The notes beneath the pieces are model-generated. The model saw nothing but the letters and a program-made list of their open reading frames with translations, had not been told where the DNA came from and made no database searches. A stretch of DNA of 64,000 nucleotides from Dongia sedimenti. GTDB lineage: Bacteria; Pseudomonadota; Alphaproteobacteria; Dongiales; Dongiaceae. Positions 35,200 to 43,185 of this stretch are shown here, one piece after another. The position numbers and the translations under genes were made by a program. The stretch spans positions 620,001 through 684,000 of the forward strand of contig JAUYVI010000005.1 of assembly GCA_030715195.1 (NCBI GenBank), in the 5' to 3' direction. The first letter of the stretch is position 1. Every line of letters starts with the position of its first letter.

Positions 35200-35224
35200 G
35201 GAATATCCGGCTATTCACTTCGTT
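35200..35224 (+). promoter_or_regulatory. ECF-type promoter of the Gly-rich secreted gene
   Basis: GGAAT, 16 bp, CGTT, preceded by G and followed by T, is the same element as that before the sigma gene (32385-32409). It lies 63 bp before ATG 35288, a normal leader length, in the gap after the protease. Confidence 0.6.
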
Positions 35225-35287
35225 TCTAGCAAGGACGCGTCAGCCCGCGCGGTTGGCACTTTCTGCAACGGAACAGGAGTCGGAACA

Positions 35288-36085
35288 ATGGCCCTTCGTA
35301 TTCACGCTTCACCAGGCGAGACCTGGCGCTTCGGCCGCGTCGCGCTGACCGCGCTCATGATCGGCCTCGGCGGAGCGGCGCTCGCGACATTTCCGCTCGG
35401 CAATCTGGCATTCGCCGGCAACGGCAATGGCAAGGGCGGCGGTAACGGCGGTGGCCATGGCCATGACGGCGGACATGACGGTGGCAAGGGCGGCGGCCAG
35501 GGCAACGGCGGCGGCGGCCAAGGCAACGCTCAGGGCCGCAGCAGCGACGGCCCGGGCAAGAGTGCCAATGCCGGCAAGGGCGATTCCGATGTCGACCAAT
35601 CGAGCGACGGTGATTCGGCAACCGACGACTCGACGACCGACGATGATTCCATGGCGCCGAGCAGGCTCGGCAAGCTGAACGGCTTCTTCCACGCCTCACC
35701 GAACGGGCTGGCCAACGCCTCGCCGAACTCTTCGATCGGCCGCATCAGCCACGCCTTCAAGGACGCGCTCTCCGATTACGCGGCAGCCAGCGCCACGCCG
35801 ACCGATCCGAACGATCCGAACGCGACGCCGCCCAGCGGTCCGTCGGTCGATGACCTCGGCGCCATTCTGGCGGGAGCGACCAACAAGCAAGTGACCGCCA
35901 CGCAGGTGCAGGCGATCGTCGACCGCCTGGCCGAGCAGAATCCGGACGATGAGTCGCTGAACGATTTTGCGGATTCGCTCGACGCTGAAACCGCTCAGGA
36001 CATCGCCGATGCGGCCAATGCGGCGAAGCCGGACAGTAGCGCTGATGCTACCGCCACCGTGTCTGCCACGGGCGAGACGAACTAA
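35288..36085 (+). CDS. Secreted Gly/Asn/His-rich protein of the sigma-protease block
   Basis: A 265-residue exported protein. The signal peptide (GRVALTALMIGLGGAALATFPLGNLAFA) is clearly related to that of the His/Asp/Gly-rich protein at 31694-32074. Then come a Gly/Asn/His-rich stretch (about 43-85), an acidic Ser/Asp stretch (to about 125) and a less repetitive C-terminal part (about 130-265) including ALSDYAAASATPTDPND and AGATNKQVTATQVQAIVDRL. No known domain was recognised. An ECF-type promoter lies upstream and a hairpin downstream, making it a separate unit in the putative sigma regulon. Confidence 0.75.
   Translation: MALRIHASPGETWRFGRVALTALMIGLGGAALATFPLGNLAFAGNGNGKGGGNGGGHGHDGGHDGGKGGGQGNGGGGQGNAQGRSSDGPGKSANAGKGDSDVDQSSDGDSATDDSTTDDDSMAPSRLGKLNGFFHASPNGLANASPNSSIGRISHAFKDALSDYAAASATPTDPNDPNATPPSGPSVDDLGAILAGATNKQVTATQVQAIVDRLAEQNPDDESLNDFADSLDAETAQDIADAANAAKPDSSADATATVSATGETN
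35417..35550 (+). repeat. Gly-rich coding tandem repeat
   Basis: Short GGCAAYGGC and CATGACGGC units encode the Gly/Asn/His segment of the secreted protein. They are compositionally like the repeats at 31816-31935 and 33811-33966. Confidence 0.65.
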
Positions 36086-36095
36086 GAACTGCAAG

Positions 36096-36124
36096 CGGCG
36101 GGACGGCCGTATGACGTCCCGCCG
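36096..36124. terminator. Hairpin between convergent genes
   Basis: CGGCGGGAC pairs perfectly with GTCCCGCCG around an 11-nt loop, 10 bp after the Gly-rich gene and 12 bp before the end of the convergent dehydratase. It likely ends both transcripts, although no long U-run is present. Confidence 0.6.
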
Positions 36125-36136
36125 ATTTGCCCCTGT

Positions 36137-37684
36137 CTAGAACGTCGCGCCCAGATGCCAGGGGGCGAACTCGTCCTCGCCGTAGCCGAGGTCTTCGCTC
36201 TTCGAGCGTTTGCCGGAGGCGGTCTCGAGGATGAGCTTGAAGATCCGCTCGCCCATCTCCTCGACACTGGCGCCGCCGTCGAGGATCTCGCCGCAATTGA
36301 TGTCCATGTCCTCGGACATGCGCTTGTACATCGGCGTGTTGGTGGCGAGTTTCAGGCTGGGCGAGGGCTTGCAGCCGAAGCAGGAGCCGCGGCCGGTGGT
36401 GAAGGTGATCATGTTGGCGCCGCCCGCCACCTGGCCGGTTGCCGAGACCGGGTCATAGCCCGGCGTGTCCATGAACACGAAGCCGCGCTTGGTGACGGGC
36501 TCGGCATAGCGATAGACGTCAACCAGATCGCTGCGCCCGCCCTTGGCGGCAGCACCCAGCGACTTCTCGAGGATGGTGGTCAGGCCGCCGGCCTTGTTGC
36601 CGGGCGAGGGGTTGTTGTCGAGCGAGCCGTGATTCTCCGCGGCGTAACCCTCCCACCATTTCAGCAGGTCGATCAGCTTCTCGCCGACTTCGTTGCTGAC
36701 GGCGCGGCTCAGCAGCATGTGCTCGGCGCCGTAGATCTCCGGCGTTTCCGAGAGGATCGCGGTGCCGCCGTTCTGTACCAAGAGATCCGCGGCGACGCCC
36801 AGCGCCGGATTGGCGGTGATCGCCGAGAAGCCGTCGGACCCGCCGCATTGCATGCCGAGGATGATGTGCTTCGCTGGCACCCGGGCGCGCTTCACGTTGT
36901 TGACGACCGGCAGCAGCTCGCGAATACGCGCCACCGCGGCCTCGATGGTCTTCCGCGTGCCGCCGACCTCCTGCATCACCAGGGTCTGGATGCGCTGGCC
37001 CGCCTGCAGCCCTTCCTCGGTCACCAGGCGCGGCAGCTGGTTGGATTCGCAGCCCAGGCCGATCATCACCACGGCGCCGAAATTGGCGTGCTTGGCATAG
37101 CCGCCGATGGTGCGGCGGAGCAGCTTGGTGCCCTCGCTCTCGGCGCCGCCGGCGCAGCCATCCTTATGGGTCAGCGCCACCACGCCATCCACGTTGGGAT
37201 AGGGCGCGAGCTCCTCGGGATGCATGCGAAACCAGTCGGAGACCTGACGCGCGACCGTCGCCGAGCAGTTCACCGTCGTGAGCACGCCGATGTAGTTGCG
37301 GGTCGCGACGGTGCCGTCGGGACGGACGATGCCCAGGAAGGTCGCGGCCTTGTCATCGGGCAAGATCGGCATGTTGGTGCGGCCGGAGCCGATCGCGTGA
37401 TCCGCCGTGCTCGCCCGGAACTCGACATTGTGGGTGTGGATGTGCTGGCCGGGCGCAATCGCCTTGGTGGCGACGCCGATCACCTGGCCGAGCTTGCGGA
37501 CCGGCGCGCCGTCGGCGATCGGCTGGGTCGCCATCTTGTGGCCGCGGTTGATGGTCTCGACCGGCTTCACGCCGATGCCGAGATCCTCGCCGGGCTTCAA
37601 TTCGCGGGTCGCGACGATCAGCGGATCGGCGGGATTGAGCTGCAGGAACGGCGGCTGGTTGCGGCCGTGCTCGGTGTTCGACAT
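36137..37684 (-). CDS. UxaA-family altronate/galactarate-type dehydratase
   Basis: A 515-residue enzyme of the altronate dehydratase family, with an N-terminal SAF-like domain (about 1-110, ETINRGHKMATQPIADG) fused to the catalytic domain. Conserved cysteines and metal ligands include HKDGCAGGAESEG, GLGCESNQLP, MQCGGSDGFSA and GRGSCFGCKPSPS. It dehydrates hexonates to 2-keto-3-deoxy acids using iron. ATG 37684 has GGAGAG upstream. No uronate-pathway neighbours are present, so the exact sugar acid is uncertain. Confidence 0.9.
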   Translation of the reverse strand: MSNTEHGRNQPPFLQLNPADPLIVATRELKPGEDLGIGVKPVETINRGHKMATQPIADGAPVRKLGQVIGVATKAIAPGQHIHTHNVEFRASTADHAIGSGRTNMPILPDDKAATFLGIVRPDGTVATRNYIGVLTTVNCSATVARQVSDWFRMHPEELAPYPNVDGVVALTHKDGCAGGAESEGTKLLRRTIGGYAKHANFGAVVMIGLGCESNQLPRLVTEEGLQAGQRIQTLVMQEVGGTRKTIEAAVARIRELLPVVNNVKRARVPAKHIILGMQCGGSDGFSAITANPALGVAADLLVQNGGTAILSETPEIYGAEHMLLSRAVSNEVGEKLIDLLKWWEGYAAENHGSLDNNPSPGNKAGGLTTILEKSLGAAAKGGRSDLVDVYRYAEPVTKRGFVFMDTPGYDPVSATGQVAGGANMITFTTGRGSCFGCKPSPSLKLATNTPMYKRMSEDMDINCGEILDGGASVEEMGERIFKLILETASGKRSKSEDLGYGEDEFAPWHLGATF

Positions 37685-37803
37685 TCAGATTCTCTCCATC
37701 GGGCGGCAGGTGCCAATGCGCAATGCATGCGAAAAGCAATTCGCCGCTACCCCATTCCTCCGGGGCTCCGGCGTCAAGTGAAATCAGGTTGCAAAACCGG
37801 CAT

Positions 37804-37828
37804 AAAAAAAGGGCGGCCGAAGCCGCCC
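37804..37828 (-). terminator. Rho-independent terminator of the cold-shock gene
   Basis: On the minus strand GGGCGGC-TTCG-GCCGCCC is a perfect 7-bp stem with a UUCG tetraloop followed by seven T residues, 22 bp after the cold-shock stop. Confidence 0.92.
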
Positions 37829-37850
37829 TGATACAGGGAGATCTCGGTTC

Positions 37851-38051
37851 TCAGCCCTTCAGATTCGTGGCTGCCGGCTTGCCGCGATCCTGGATCACGT
37901 CGAAGCTGACCTTCTGACCATCGCGCAGCGAGCCGATACCGGATTTCTCGACCGCCGAGATATGGACGAAGACGTCCTTGGAGCCATCATCGGGTTGAAT
38001 GAAGCCGTAACCCTTCTGGGTGTTGAACCATTTGACTGTACCAGTAGCCAT
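37851..38051 (-). CDS. cspA: Cold-shock domain protein
   Basis: A 66-residue single cold-shock domain. RNP1 is [15 protein letters not shown] and RNP2 is DVFVHISAV; the C-terminal strand [10 protein letters not shown] is normal. It is an RNA chaperone binding single-stranded RNA and DNA. ATG 38051 gives the standard family length; in-frame upstream codons belong to the leader. A long gene-free, AT-richer leader precedes it, as is usual for csp genes regulated by mRNA structure. Confidence 0.95.
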   Translation of the reverse strand: MATGTVKWFNTQKGYGFIQPDDGSKDVFVHISAVEKSGIGSLRDGQKVSFDVIQDRGKPAATNLKG

Positions 38052-38574
38052 AGCTTTCCTCTGGAGTAGGTGCACAAGCTTCGTCCCACGCGGGAATCCC
38101 TCGCGGACGACCGACGCCAAACTTCGAAGGGGATGAGACCGGGTCGGAGCTCCTGCGGAGCAAGTGACTTGGCCAACCCATCGCGAGCCGACGAGCGGTC
38201 AATATGGCCGCCGTCAGACAACTTTACAATCCAGAATTAACGATAGGTTCGCCGCCGGGAGCCGCTTCCACGGTGCCTTGATCTCTGTTGCGGCTGAGAA
38301 ACCCAGGGAAACAGTTTGTTCTTATATTCTTGTGTGTTACCCGAAAAAAGGCGGAAATTGGGTGCTTCGAGAATAGTAATTTAATCCTTAGATCGCGGCC
38401 CCAATGTCCGAACATCCACAGCTCTTGCGGGCATCCGCAAGCGCCGGGCGTTCCCGGCGTGTTCCTGCCCGCACGGCCAAAATGGATTGACACCGCCAGC
38501 CCATAGATGATAAATGAATACTCATTCAGTATCGATGAATTAGAGATTGAAATTCAACCCGGTAGGACGTTATC
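38052..38574. other. Gene-free region between cspA and the BetI-like gene
   Basis: This 523-bp stretch has no credible gene. The left half is the probable cspA leader. The centre (about 38220-38400) is distinctly AT-richer than the surroundings. TTGACA at 38487-38492 and a -10-like ATAAAT at 38510-38515 (17-bp spacer) form a promoter for the TetR gene, overlapped by the dyad at 38511-38528. Confidence 0.6.
38511..38528. promoter_or_regulatory. TetR-type operator dyad before the BetI-like gene
   Basis: TAAATGA-N4-TCATTCA is an 18-bp inverted repeat with one mismatched pair. It covers the -10 of the regulator's promoter and is close to the TGAATGA-N4-TCATTCA operators of some TetR proteins. 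Autoregulation is inferred. Confidence 0.6.
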
Positions 38575-39225
38575 GTGCAGGCCGTGACTGATCTTGCGCA
38601 ACGGCGGAATGAGGCGCTCGCTTCCCGGACCCGGGCGGCGATCTTGCGCGCGACCATCGCCGTCATCGCCAGGCACAGCCTCTCCGGCACGACCGTCCAG
38701 CTGGTGGCGGAGGCGGCGAAGGTGGCTCCAGGCACGGTGATCCTGCACTTCCAGAAGAAGGATGCGCTCCTGCTGGCGGCTTTGGAGCAGATCGCCGCCG
38801 AGTTCGAGACCGCGCGCCGTGCGGCACTCGAAGCGGCCGGCGGCGATCCGGTGAAGGCGCTGGAGGCGATCATCGAGGTCAGCCTCGATCCCAAGGTCAG
38901 CGACCCTGCCAATGTCGCGGTCTGGTACGCGTTCTGGGGCGAAGCCAAGGCCCGCAAGCTCTATCTCGAGCGCATCGGCTCCTATGACACGGTGAGCCAG
39001 GAAGGGCTCGATCGGCTGTTCGCGGAGATCATTTCCAAGGGAAATTCCGGGGGCGGCTATCGGCACCTCAATGCCGAAGCGCTGGCCATGGGTTTCTCCG
39101 GTCTCCTGGAATGGCAATGGCAGGAGATCCTGGTCAGCGGCCGCAACTACGATCGCGAGGCCGCGAAGCAGACCGCGCGCGCCTATCTGGCGAGCATCTT
39201 CCCGCAGGAATTCGCGCCCCACTAG
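38575..39225 (+). CDS. BetI-like TetR-family regulator
   Basis: A 216-residue TetR protein. The DNA-binding domain (ILRATIAVIARHSLSGTTVQ, then VAPGTVILHFQKKDALLLAA) and the ligand domain with VWYAFWGEAKARKLYLER match BetI, the choline-responsive repressor. The start is GTG 38575 with TAGGA seven bases upstream. It precedes a Rieske oxygenase gene and not betBA, so it may respond to a quaternary amine used by that oxygenase. Its own promoter carries a dyad operator. Confidence 0.88.
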   Translation: MQAVTDLAQRRNEALASRTRAAILRATIAVIARHSLSGTTVQLVAEAAKVAPGTVILHFQKKDALLLAALEQIAAEFETARRAALEAAGGDPVKALEAIIEVSLDPKVSDPANVAVWYAFWGEAKARKLYLERIGSYDTVSQEGLDRLFAEIISKGNSGGGYRHLNAEALAMGFSGLLEWQWQEILVSGRNYDREAAKQTARAYLASIFPQEFAPH

Positions 39226-39313
39226 CGGGCCGTCGATCACAGCAGAAGGCGAAGACGTTTCAGCGCCGCATTCGCGGCCGAGAGCCATTTTTTCGAAGCG
39301 ATAGGAGGACACC

Positions 39314-40525
39314 ATGACCGAACAGAGCCCGATCAAGAGCGCCCGCAAGATTGCGCCCCTGGTGTTGCCGGCCTGGACCTATCGCCATGCCGAGCTGAAC
39401 GAGCTGGAATACGAGGCCCTGTTCCGCCCGTCCTGGCAGTTCGCCTGCCATGTGAACCAGGTGAAGAATATCGGCGACTTCGTGACGCTCGATCTGCTGC
39501 GCGATTCCATCCTGGTGCTGCGCGGCAAGGACGGCGAGTTGCGCGCCTTCATGAATGTCTGCCGGCATCGCGGCGCCAAGCTGCTGGACGGCGCCGGCAC
39601 CTGCAAGGCACGCGTCACCTGTCCCTATCACGGCTGGTCCTACAATCTCCGCGGCGAGCTCGCCGGCATGCCGGCCGAGAAGACCTTCCCCGGCGCCGAC
39701 AAGAAGCAGCTCGGTTTGCGCTCGGTCGAGCTCGAGATCCTGTGCGGCCTGGTCTTCGTGCGCGTCGTGCCGGGCGGGGTGAGCCTCAAGGAAATGTGGA
39801 AGGACTACATCCATCTGATCGAGCCCTATCGGCTGGAGGAGATGGTGCCGCTGGAGGAGCCTTGGGTCGAGAACTGGGCCTGCAACTGGAAGGTCGGCGT
39901 CGACAACAATCTGGAGAACTATCACGTGCCGGTCGGCCATCCGGGCTACGACCGGCTGCTCGACAGCGATCTCGGCGGCTTCATGAACGAGCATGGCGTC
40001 GCGGGCTCGAAGAGTGTGCTGCGTGACAAGCTCTCCTCGAACTGGTCGGAGCGCCGCTATCAACAGATGGCGCCGGCGCTGAACGAGGATCTGCCGGAGG
40101 AGATTCGCACCAGCTGGATGTTCTTCACCATGCCGCCCAATATCGGCATCGACATCTACGGCGACAGCATGGACGTGTTCCAGTTCCTGCCCTTGGGCGC
40201 CGAGACCTGCACCGTGCGCTATCCGATCTTCGTGCGCCCCGATGCGCGGCGCGAGATGAAGGTGCTGCGGTACCTGAACGCCCGGATCAACCGCCAGGTC
40301 AGCGCCGAGGACAAGCTGCTGTCCGAGCGCGTGCAGGTCGGCCTCAATTCGCACGGCTTCGAGTTCGGCCCGCTCTCGGAATATGAAGGCTGCATCCACG
40401 ATTTCCACGACCGGGTGCGCAAGGCCTGCCCGGTCGCGACTCTGCCGGAAGCGCCGACCCAAGGGTCGCTCCGTCAGGTGAATGACCGGATGTTGAACCC
40501 CGGAAGCGCCGCCTCGGCGGCCTGA
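39314..40525 (+). CDS. Rieske-type oxygenase, alpha subunit (quaternary-amine type)
   Basis: A 403-residue Rieske non-heme iron oxygenase. The 2Fe-2S ligands are in CRHRGAKL and CPYHGWSY; the mononuclear iron site is in DNNLENYHVPVGHPGYD. It resembles glycine-betaine, carnitine or stachydrine monooxygenases, consistent with the BetI-like regulator upstream. It needs a reductase, and none is encoded nearby. ATG 39314 has AGGAGG upstream. A short hairpin, CAGCCG-N6-CGGCTG (40532-40549), follows its stop. Confidence 0.9.
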   Translation: MTEQSPIKSARKIAPLVLPAWTYRHAELNELEYEALFRPSWQFACHVNQVKNIGDFVTLDLLRDSILVLRGKDGELRAFMNVCRHRGAKLLDGAGTCKARVTCPYHGWSYNLRGELAGMPAEKTFPGADKKQLGLRSVELEILCGLVFVRVVPGGVSLKEMWKDYIHLIEPYRLEEMVPLEEPWVENWACNWKVGVDNNLENYHVPVGHPGYDRLLDSDLGGFMNEHGVAGSKSVLRDKLSSNWSERRYQQMAPALNEDLPEEIRTSWMFFTMPPNIGIDIYGDSMDVFQFLPLGAETCTVRYPIFVRPDARREMKVLRYLNARINRQVSAEDKLLSERVQVGLNSHGFEFGPLSEYEGCIHDFHDRVRKACPVATLPEAPTQGSLRQVNDRMLNPGSAASAA

Positions 40526-40698
40526 CCTGGCCAGCCGTTTCATCGGCTGGAACGAGGGCGGAATCGCGCGCTACGCGGTCCGGACGCGCCTTCATACCCC
40601 GAATGCGGTACGTGTGCGGATTCCCGGTTAAACAACCGTAGGTATACGCGGCAACGGCCTTATGATATGAATCGTGCCCTGCAAGCGCGGGGGGCGAC

Positions 40699-41538
40699 AT
40701 GGCAAGCAGCGAGGCATCTCAACCCACGGATTCAGACGTCAGAAGGAAGTTCCAGGGGTCCAGCGGGCGCTTCCTCCTCGCGCGCTGGGTCGTCATCGGA
40801 TCGTTCCTGACGATCTTCGCCTTGGTGGGCGCCATCCTCGGCATCGCGCGCCTGCCCGACAATAAAGATGCGGCCGATGCCGCGGACAAGACCTTCAACG
40901 TGATCCTGCCGGTGCTGGCGAGCTGGGTGGGAACGGTGCTTGCCTTCTACTTCTCGTCTCAGAGTCAGGAGGCGACCAGCAGCAGCCTCAATCAGGCGAT
41001 CAGTCAGGCCGGGACGAAACCGCCCGGCAGCACCACGACCGTCTCCGAGAAGATGATTGCGACGGGATCGATCAAGGAACTGATCAATCTCGGTGTAACG
41101 CCTGTCAAAGAGATTTCGCTGGAGTCTTTGAAGCAAAGATTCGACGGGACGCTGGTAGACGGAAAACCCAAGTCAGACGGGCAGGCAACGGCCAGCACGC
41201 CCTCGCGCCTCATCTTTGTCGACAAGGACATATTCCGCTACGTGCTTCATGCCAGCACGCTCAACAAATATTACGTCGACAAGAAGATCGTGCCTGGAGT
41301 TCCTCCGGTGGACGGCCAGGCGCAGACCTTCGCGGATCTGCTGCAGGATCCCGAGTATCTGAAATTGATCTCGAAGCTGGTGGTCTTCGTCCCCGCCACC
41401 GCGACGCTGACGGAGGCGAAGGCGGCGTTGGAAGCCATTTCCGGCGCACAAGACATCATCGTCACCGGCACGGGCAACTTCAGCGGTCCGATGCTTGGTT
41501 GGCTGACCAATATCGACCTCGCGAAAGCGCTCACGTGA
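40699..41538 (+). CDS. Two-helix membrane protein with CBS-like domain
   Basis: A 279-residue protein. Two membrane helices (ARWVVIGSFLTIFALVGAIL and NVILPVLASWVGTVLAFYF) are followed by a soluble part with RLIFVDKDIFRYVLHASTLN and a C-terminal VFVPATATLTEAKAALEAIS, then GPMLGWLTNIDLAKAL. The latter reads like a CBS pair, which binds adenosyl ligands. It ends 9 bp before another membrane protein of unknown role, so the two likely form an operon. Function unknown. Confidence 0.7.
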   Translation: MASSEASQPTDSDVRRKFQGSSGRFLLARWVVIGSFLTIFALVGAILGIARLPDNKDAADAADKTFNVILPVLASWVGTVLAFYFSSQSQEATSSSLNQAISQAGTKPPGSTTTVSEKMIATGSIKELINLGVTPVKEISLESLKQRFDGTLVDGKPKSDGQATASTPSRLIFVDKDIFRYVLHASTLNKYYVDKKIVPGVPPVDGQAQTFADLLQDPEYLKLISKLVVFVPATATLTEAKAALEAISGAQDIIVTGTGNFSGPMLGWLTNIDLAKALT

Positions 41539-41547
41539 GCTGACGCT

Positions 41548-42366
41548 ATGAAGCCCCGGGAACATGGCGATTCAGCGGCGCGAGGATCGCAGCCCCGCGA
41601 ACGTCGCGGACGGGACCACTTCGACTGGGGAAGTGTCATCCTGGCCGGCGCGTTCGTACTGATTATTCCGCTGCCCCTCTTTCAGAGCGGGGTCTTGAAC
41701 TGGCTCGCCGATCGGGCGTTTCCGAATGCCCAGGACGCCTACGAAGGCGCTATTGCCGCCGCCGCGGTCCGCAACGGCTCCGATGAAATGGACCTGCAGG
41801 TCATCGACGCAGGAAAGGCCAGCATCGAAGTCGGGACATTCGCGAACAAGCCGCCCAAGGATTTGGGCAGGGACCGCGAAATGTGGGTCTTTCTGCCTGA
41901 AGAGCTGCAAGCGAAATGCAAGGGCACCGACAACCCGGGTTTCGCGATACGGCAAATCCTCGGTCTGCCGCCGCCTTTCGATCACCGCGACATCTACAAA
42001 CTGACGGTTCCGCCGAGTGCGTTGTTTCGACCATGTTTCAGCGGAACCGATCCGTCCTCGAAGAAGTGCGAATTCAGCGCACCGAAGTATGAAGACCTGA
42101 AGGACATCGAGGACGCGGAGGAGAAGCTTGCCAGGCTCGAGCCTGCATACAATCGGCTTTGGTTCATGGTCGACAAGCTGTCTAAGACCTATCGCGTCGG
42201 CACCTATGACGGCTATCCATTTACCGGCATGGGTTGGACGTATGACTGGCGGAGATCGCAGTCCTCGCACTACGGCGTCACCGAATTTATCGTCCCAAAG
42301 GAGACGCAGGTGGCCGTCGGACAGAAAATCTCGCCTGAGGATTTCTGCGCCGAAGCAAAACCCTGA
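41548..42366 (+). CDS. Single-pass membrane protein of unknown function
   Basis: A 272-residue protein with a charged N-terminus, one membrane helix (SVILAGAFVLIIPLPLF) and a large outward domain containing four cysteines (KCKGTDN, RPCFSGT, KKCEFSA, DFCAEA) that could form disulfides. It lies 9 bp after the CBS-like membrane protein. I recognise no family; partnership with the preceding gene is inferred from spacing. Confidence 0.65.
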   Translation: MKPREHGDSAARGSQPRERRGRDHFDWGSVILAGAFVLIIPLPLFQSGVLNWLADRAFPNAQDAYEGAIAAAAVRNGSDEMDLQVIDAGKASIEVGTFANKPPKDLGRDREMWVFLPEELQAKCKGTDNPGFAIRQILGLPPPFDHRDIYKLTVPPSALFRPCFSGTDPSSKKCEFSAPKYEDLKDIEDAEEKLARLEPAYNRLWFMVDKLSKTYRVGTYDGYPFTGMGWTYDWRRSQSSHYGVTEFIVPKETQVAVGQKISPEDFCAEAKP

Positions 42367-42686
42367 CCTGGGGCCGGCAGTGCCGGTGCTGAACCACGCC
42401 GTCTCTCCGTCAGATGAATGACCAGACGCCGAGTGCCGGAGGCGCCGTCGCCCCGGCAGACGCGGGGGCTCCGTTTCATCGGCTGAACCGGCCTGCGACA
42501 AATAAGCATGCAGCCACTGCATGCCGGCTCCACTGCCCACATACCCATGTAGGCAGCGGGCATTTGCGGCCGCCGGTTAACGCGGTGTTTGCAATCGGCG
42601 TCGAGAATGTCCCGAGCATTCGGACCGTATAACGAAGACGGACGGAAGCCGCCTCGCGCGGCGGAATGCTTTCAGGAGTAGCGCTC
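42367..42686. other. Gene-free gap with dyad before the PilZ gene
   Basis: No gene was found in these 320 bp. GCATGCAG-CCA-CTGCATGC (42506-42524) is a perfect 8-bp inverted repeat, with a second weaker dyad (CCCACATACCCATGTAGG) just after. CCGTTTCATCGGCTG here also occurs after the Rieske gene (about 40535-40549). The promoter of the PilZ gene must lie in this segment. Confidence 0.5.
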
Positions 42687-43124
42687 GTGAGTGAATACGG
42701 GAAGAGGTCGGCGCCGGTTGTCGCCAAAACATTGTCGCCGGAGGCTCTGGCGCGCTGGCGCAGCCGTGCCCGCAACATTCTCAACCCGACGCCGCCCGCC
42801 ATGGACGAAGCGGGCAGCCCGGCGGGTTCTCCGGCGACCGCGCCGCAATCCGCCGATCCGTCCGACGGCGTTGCCGATGCGGCGCAGCGGCGCCACGCGC
42901 TCCGCCAGAGGACCTTGATCGGGGCTCAGGTTGTCTTCAACGATCTGATGAGCACGTACAACTGCACCGTCCGCGATCTCTCCGACACCGGCGCGCGAAT
43001 CAAGCTCAACGCCCCGGTCCAGGTGCCGCCGGCCTTCATGCTGCGCTTCAGCGACGGTCGCGTCCGGCAGTGCAAGGTGCGCCGCCGCAATGCCCTCGAA
43101 CTCGGCATCGAGTTCCTCGACTGA
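42687..43124 (+). CDS. PilZ-domain protein
   Basis: About 145 residues. A low-complexity Pro/Ala-rich N-terminus leads into a PilZ domain (about 75-145) with an Arg-rich entry (RRHALRQRTL) and DLSDTGARIKL, the D-x-S-x-x-G c-di-GMP motif. It should bind cyclic di-GMP, possibly for motility or polysaccharide control. GTG 42687 has AGGAG eight bases upstream and is preferred to ATG 42666. Confidence 0.85.
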   Translation: MSEYGKRSAPVVAKTLSPEALARWRSRARNILNPTPPAMDEAGSPAGSPATAPQSADPSDGVADAAQRRHALRQRTLIGAQVVFNDLMSTYNCTVRDLSDTGARIKLNAPVQVPPAFMLRFSDGRVRQCKVRRRNALELGIEFLD

Positions 43125-43185
43125 ATCGCGCGTCGGACGGCCGACCTGCGGTGGTCGGCACGGATAGAAGCGGGAACGAGCGCCC

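Noticed and set aside
33811..35550. Gly-rich DNA repeats considered as a CRISPR or satellite array
   Set aside because: Units are short, degenerate and in frame with exported proteins, without spacers.
36155..37831. 558-codon plus-strand frame
   Set aside because: Antisense of the UxaA-type dehydratase.
38164..38506. Short ORFs in the AT-richer stretch upstream of cspA
   Set aside because: No ribosome-binding sites and no protein-like composition; more likely leader and promoter DNA.
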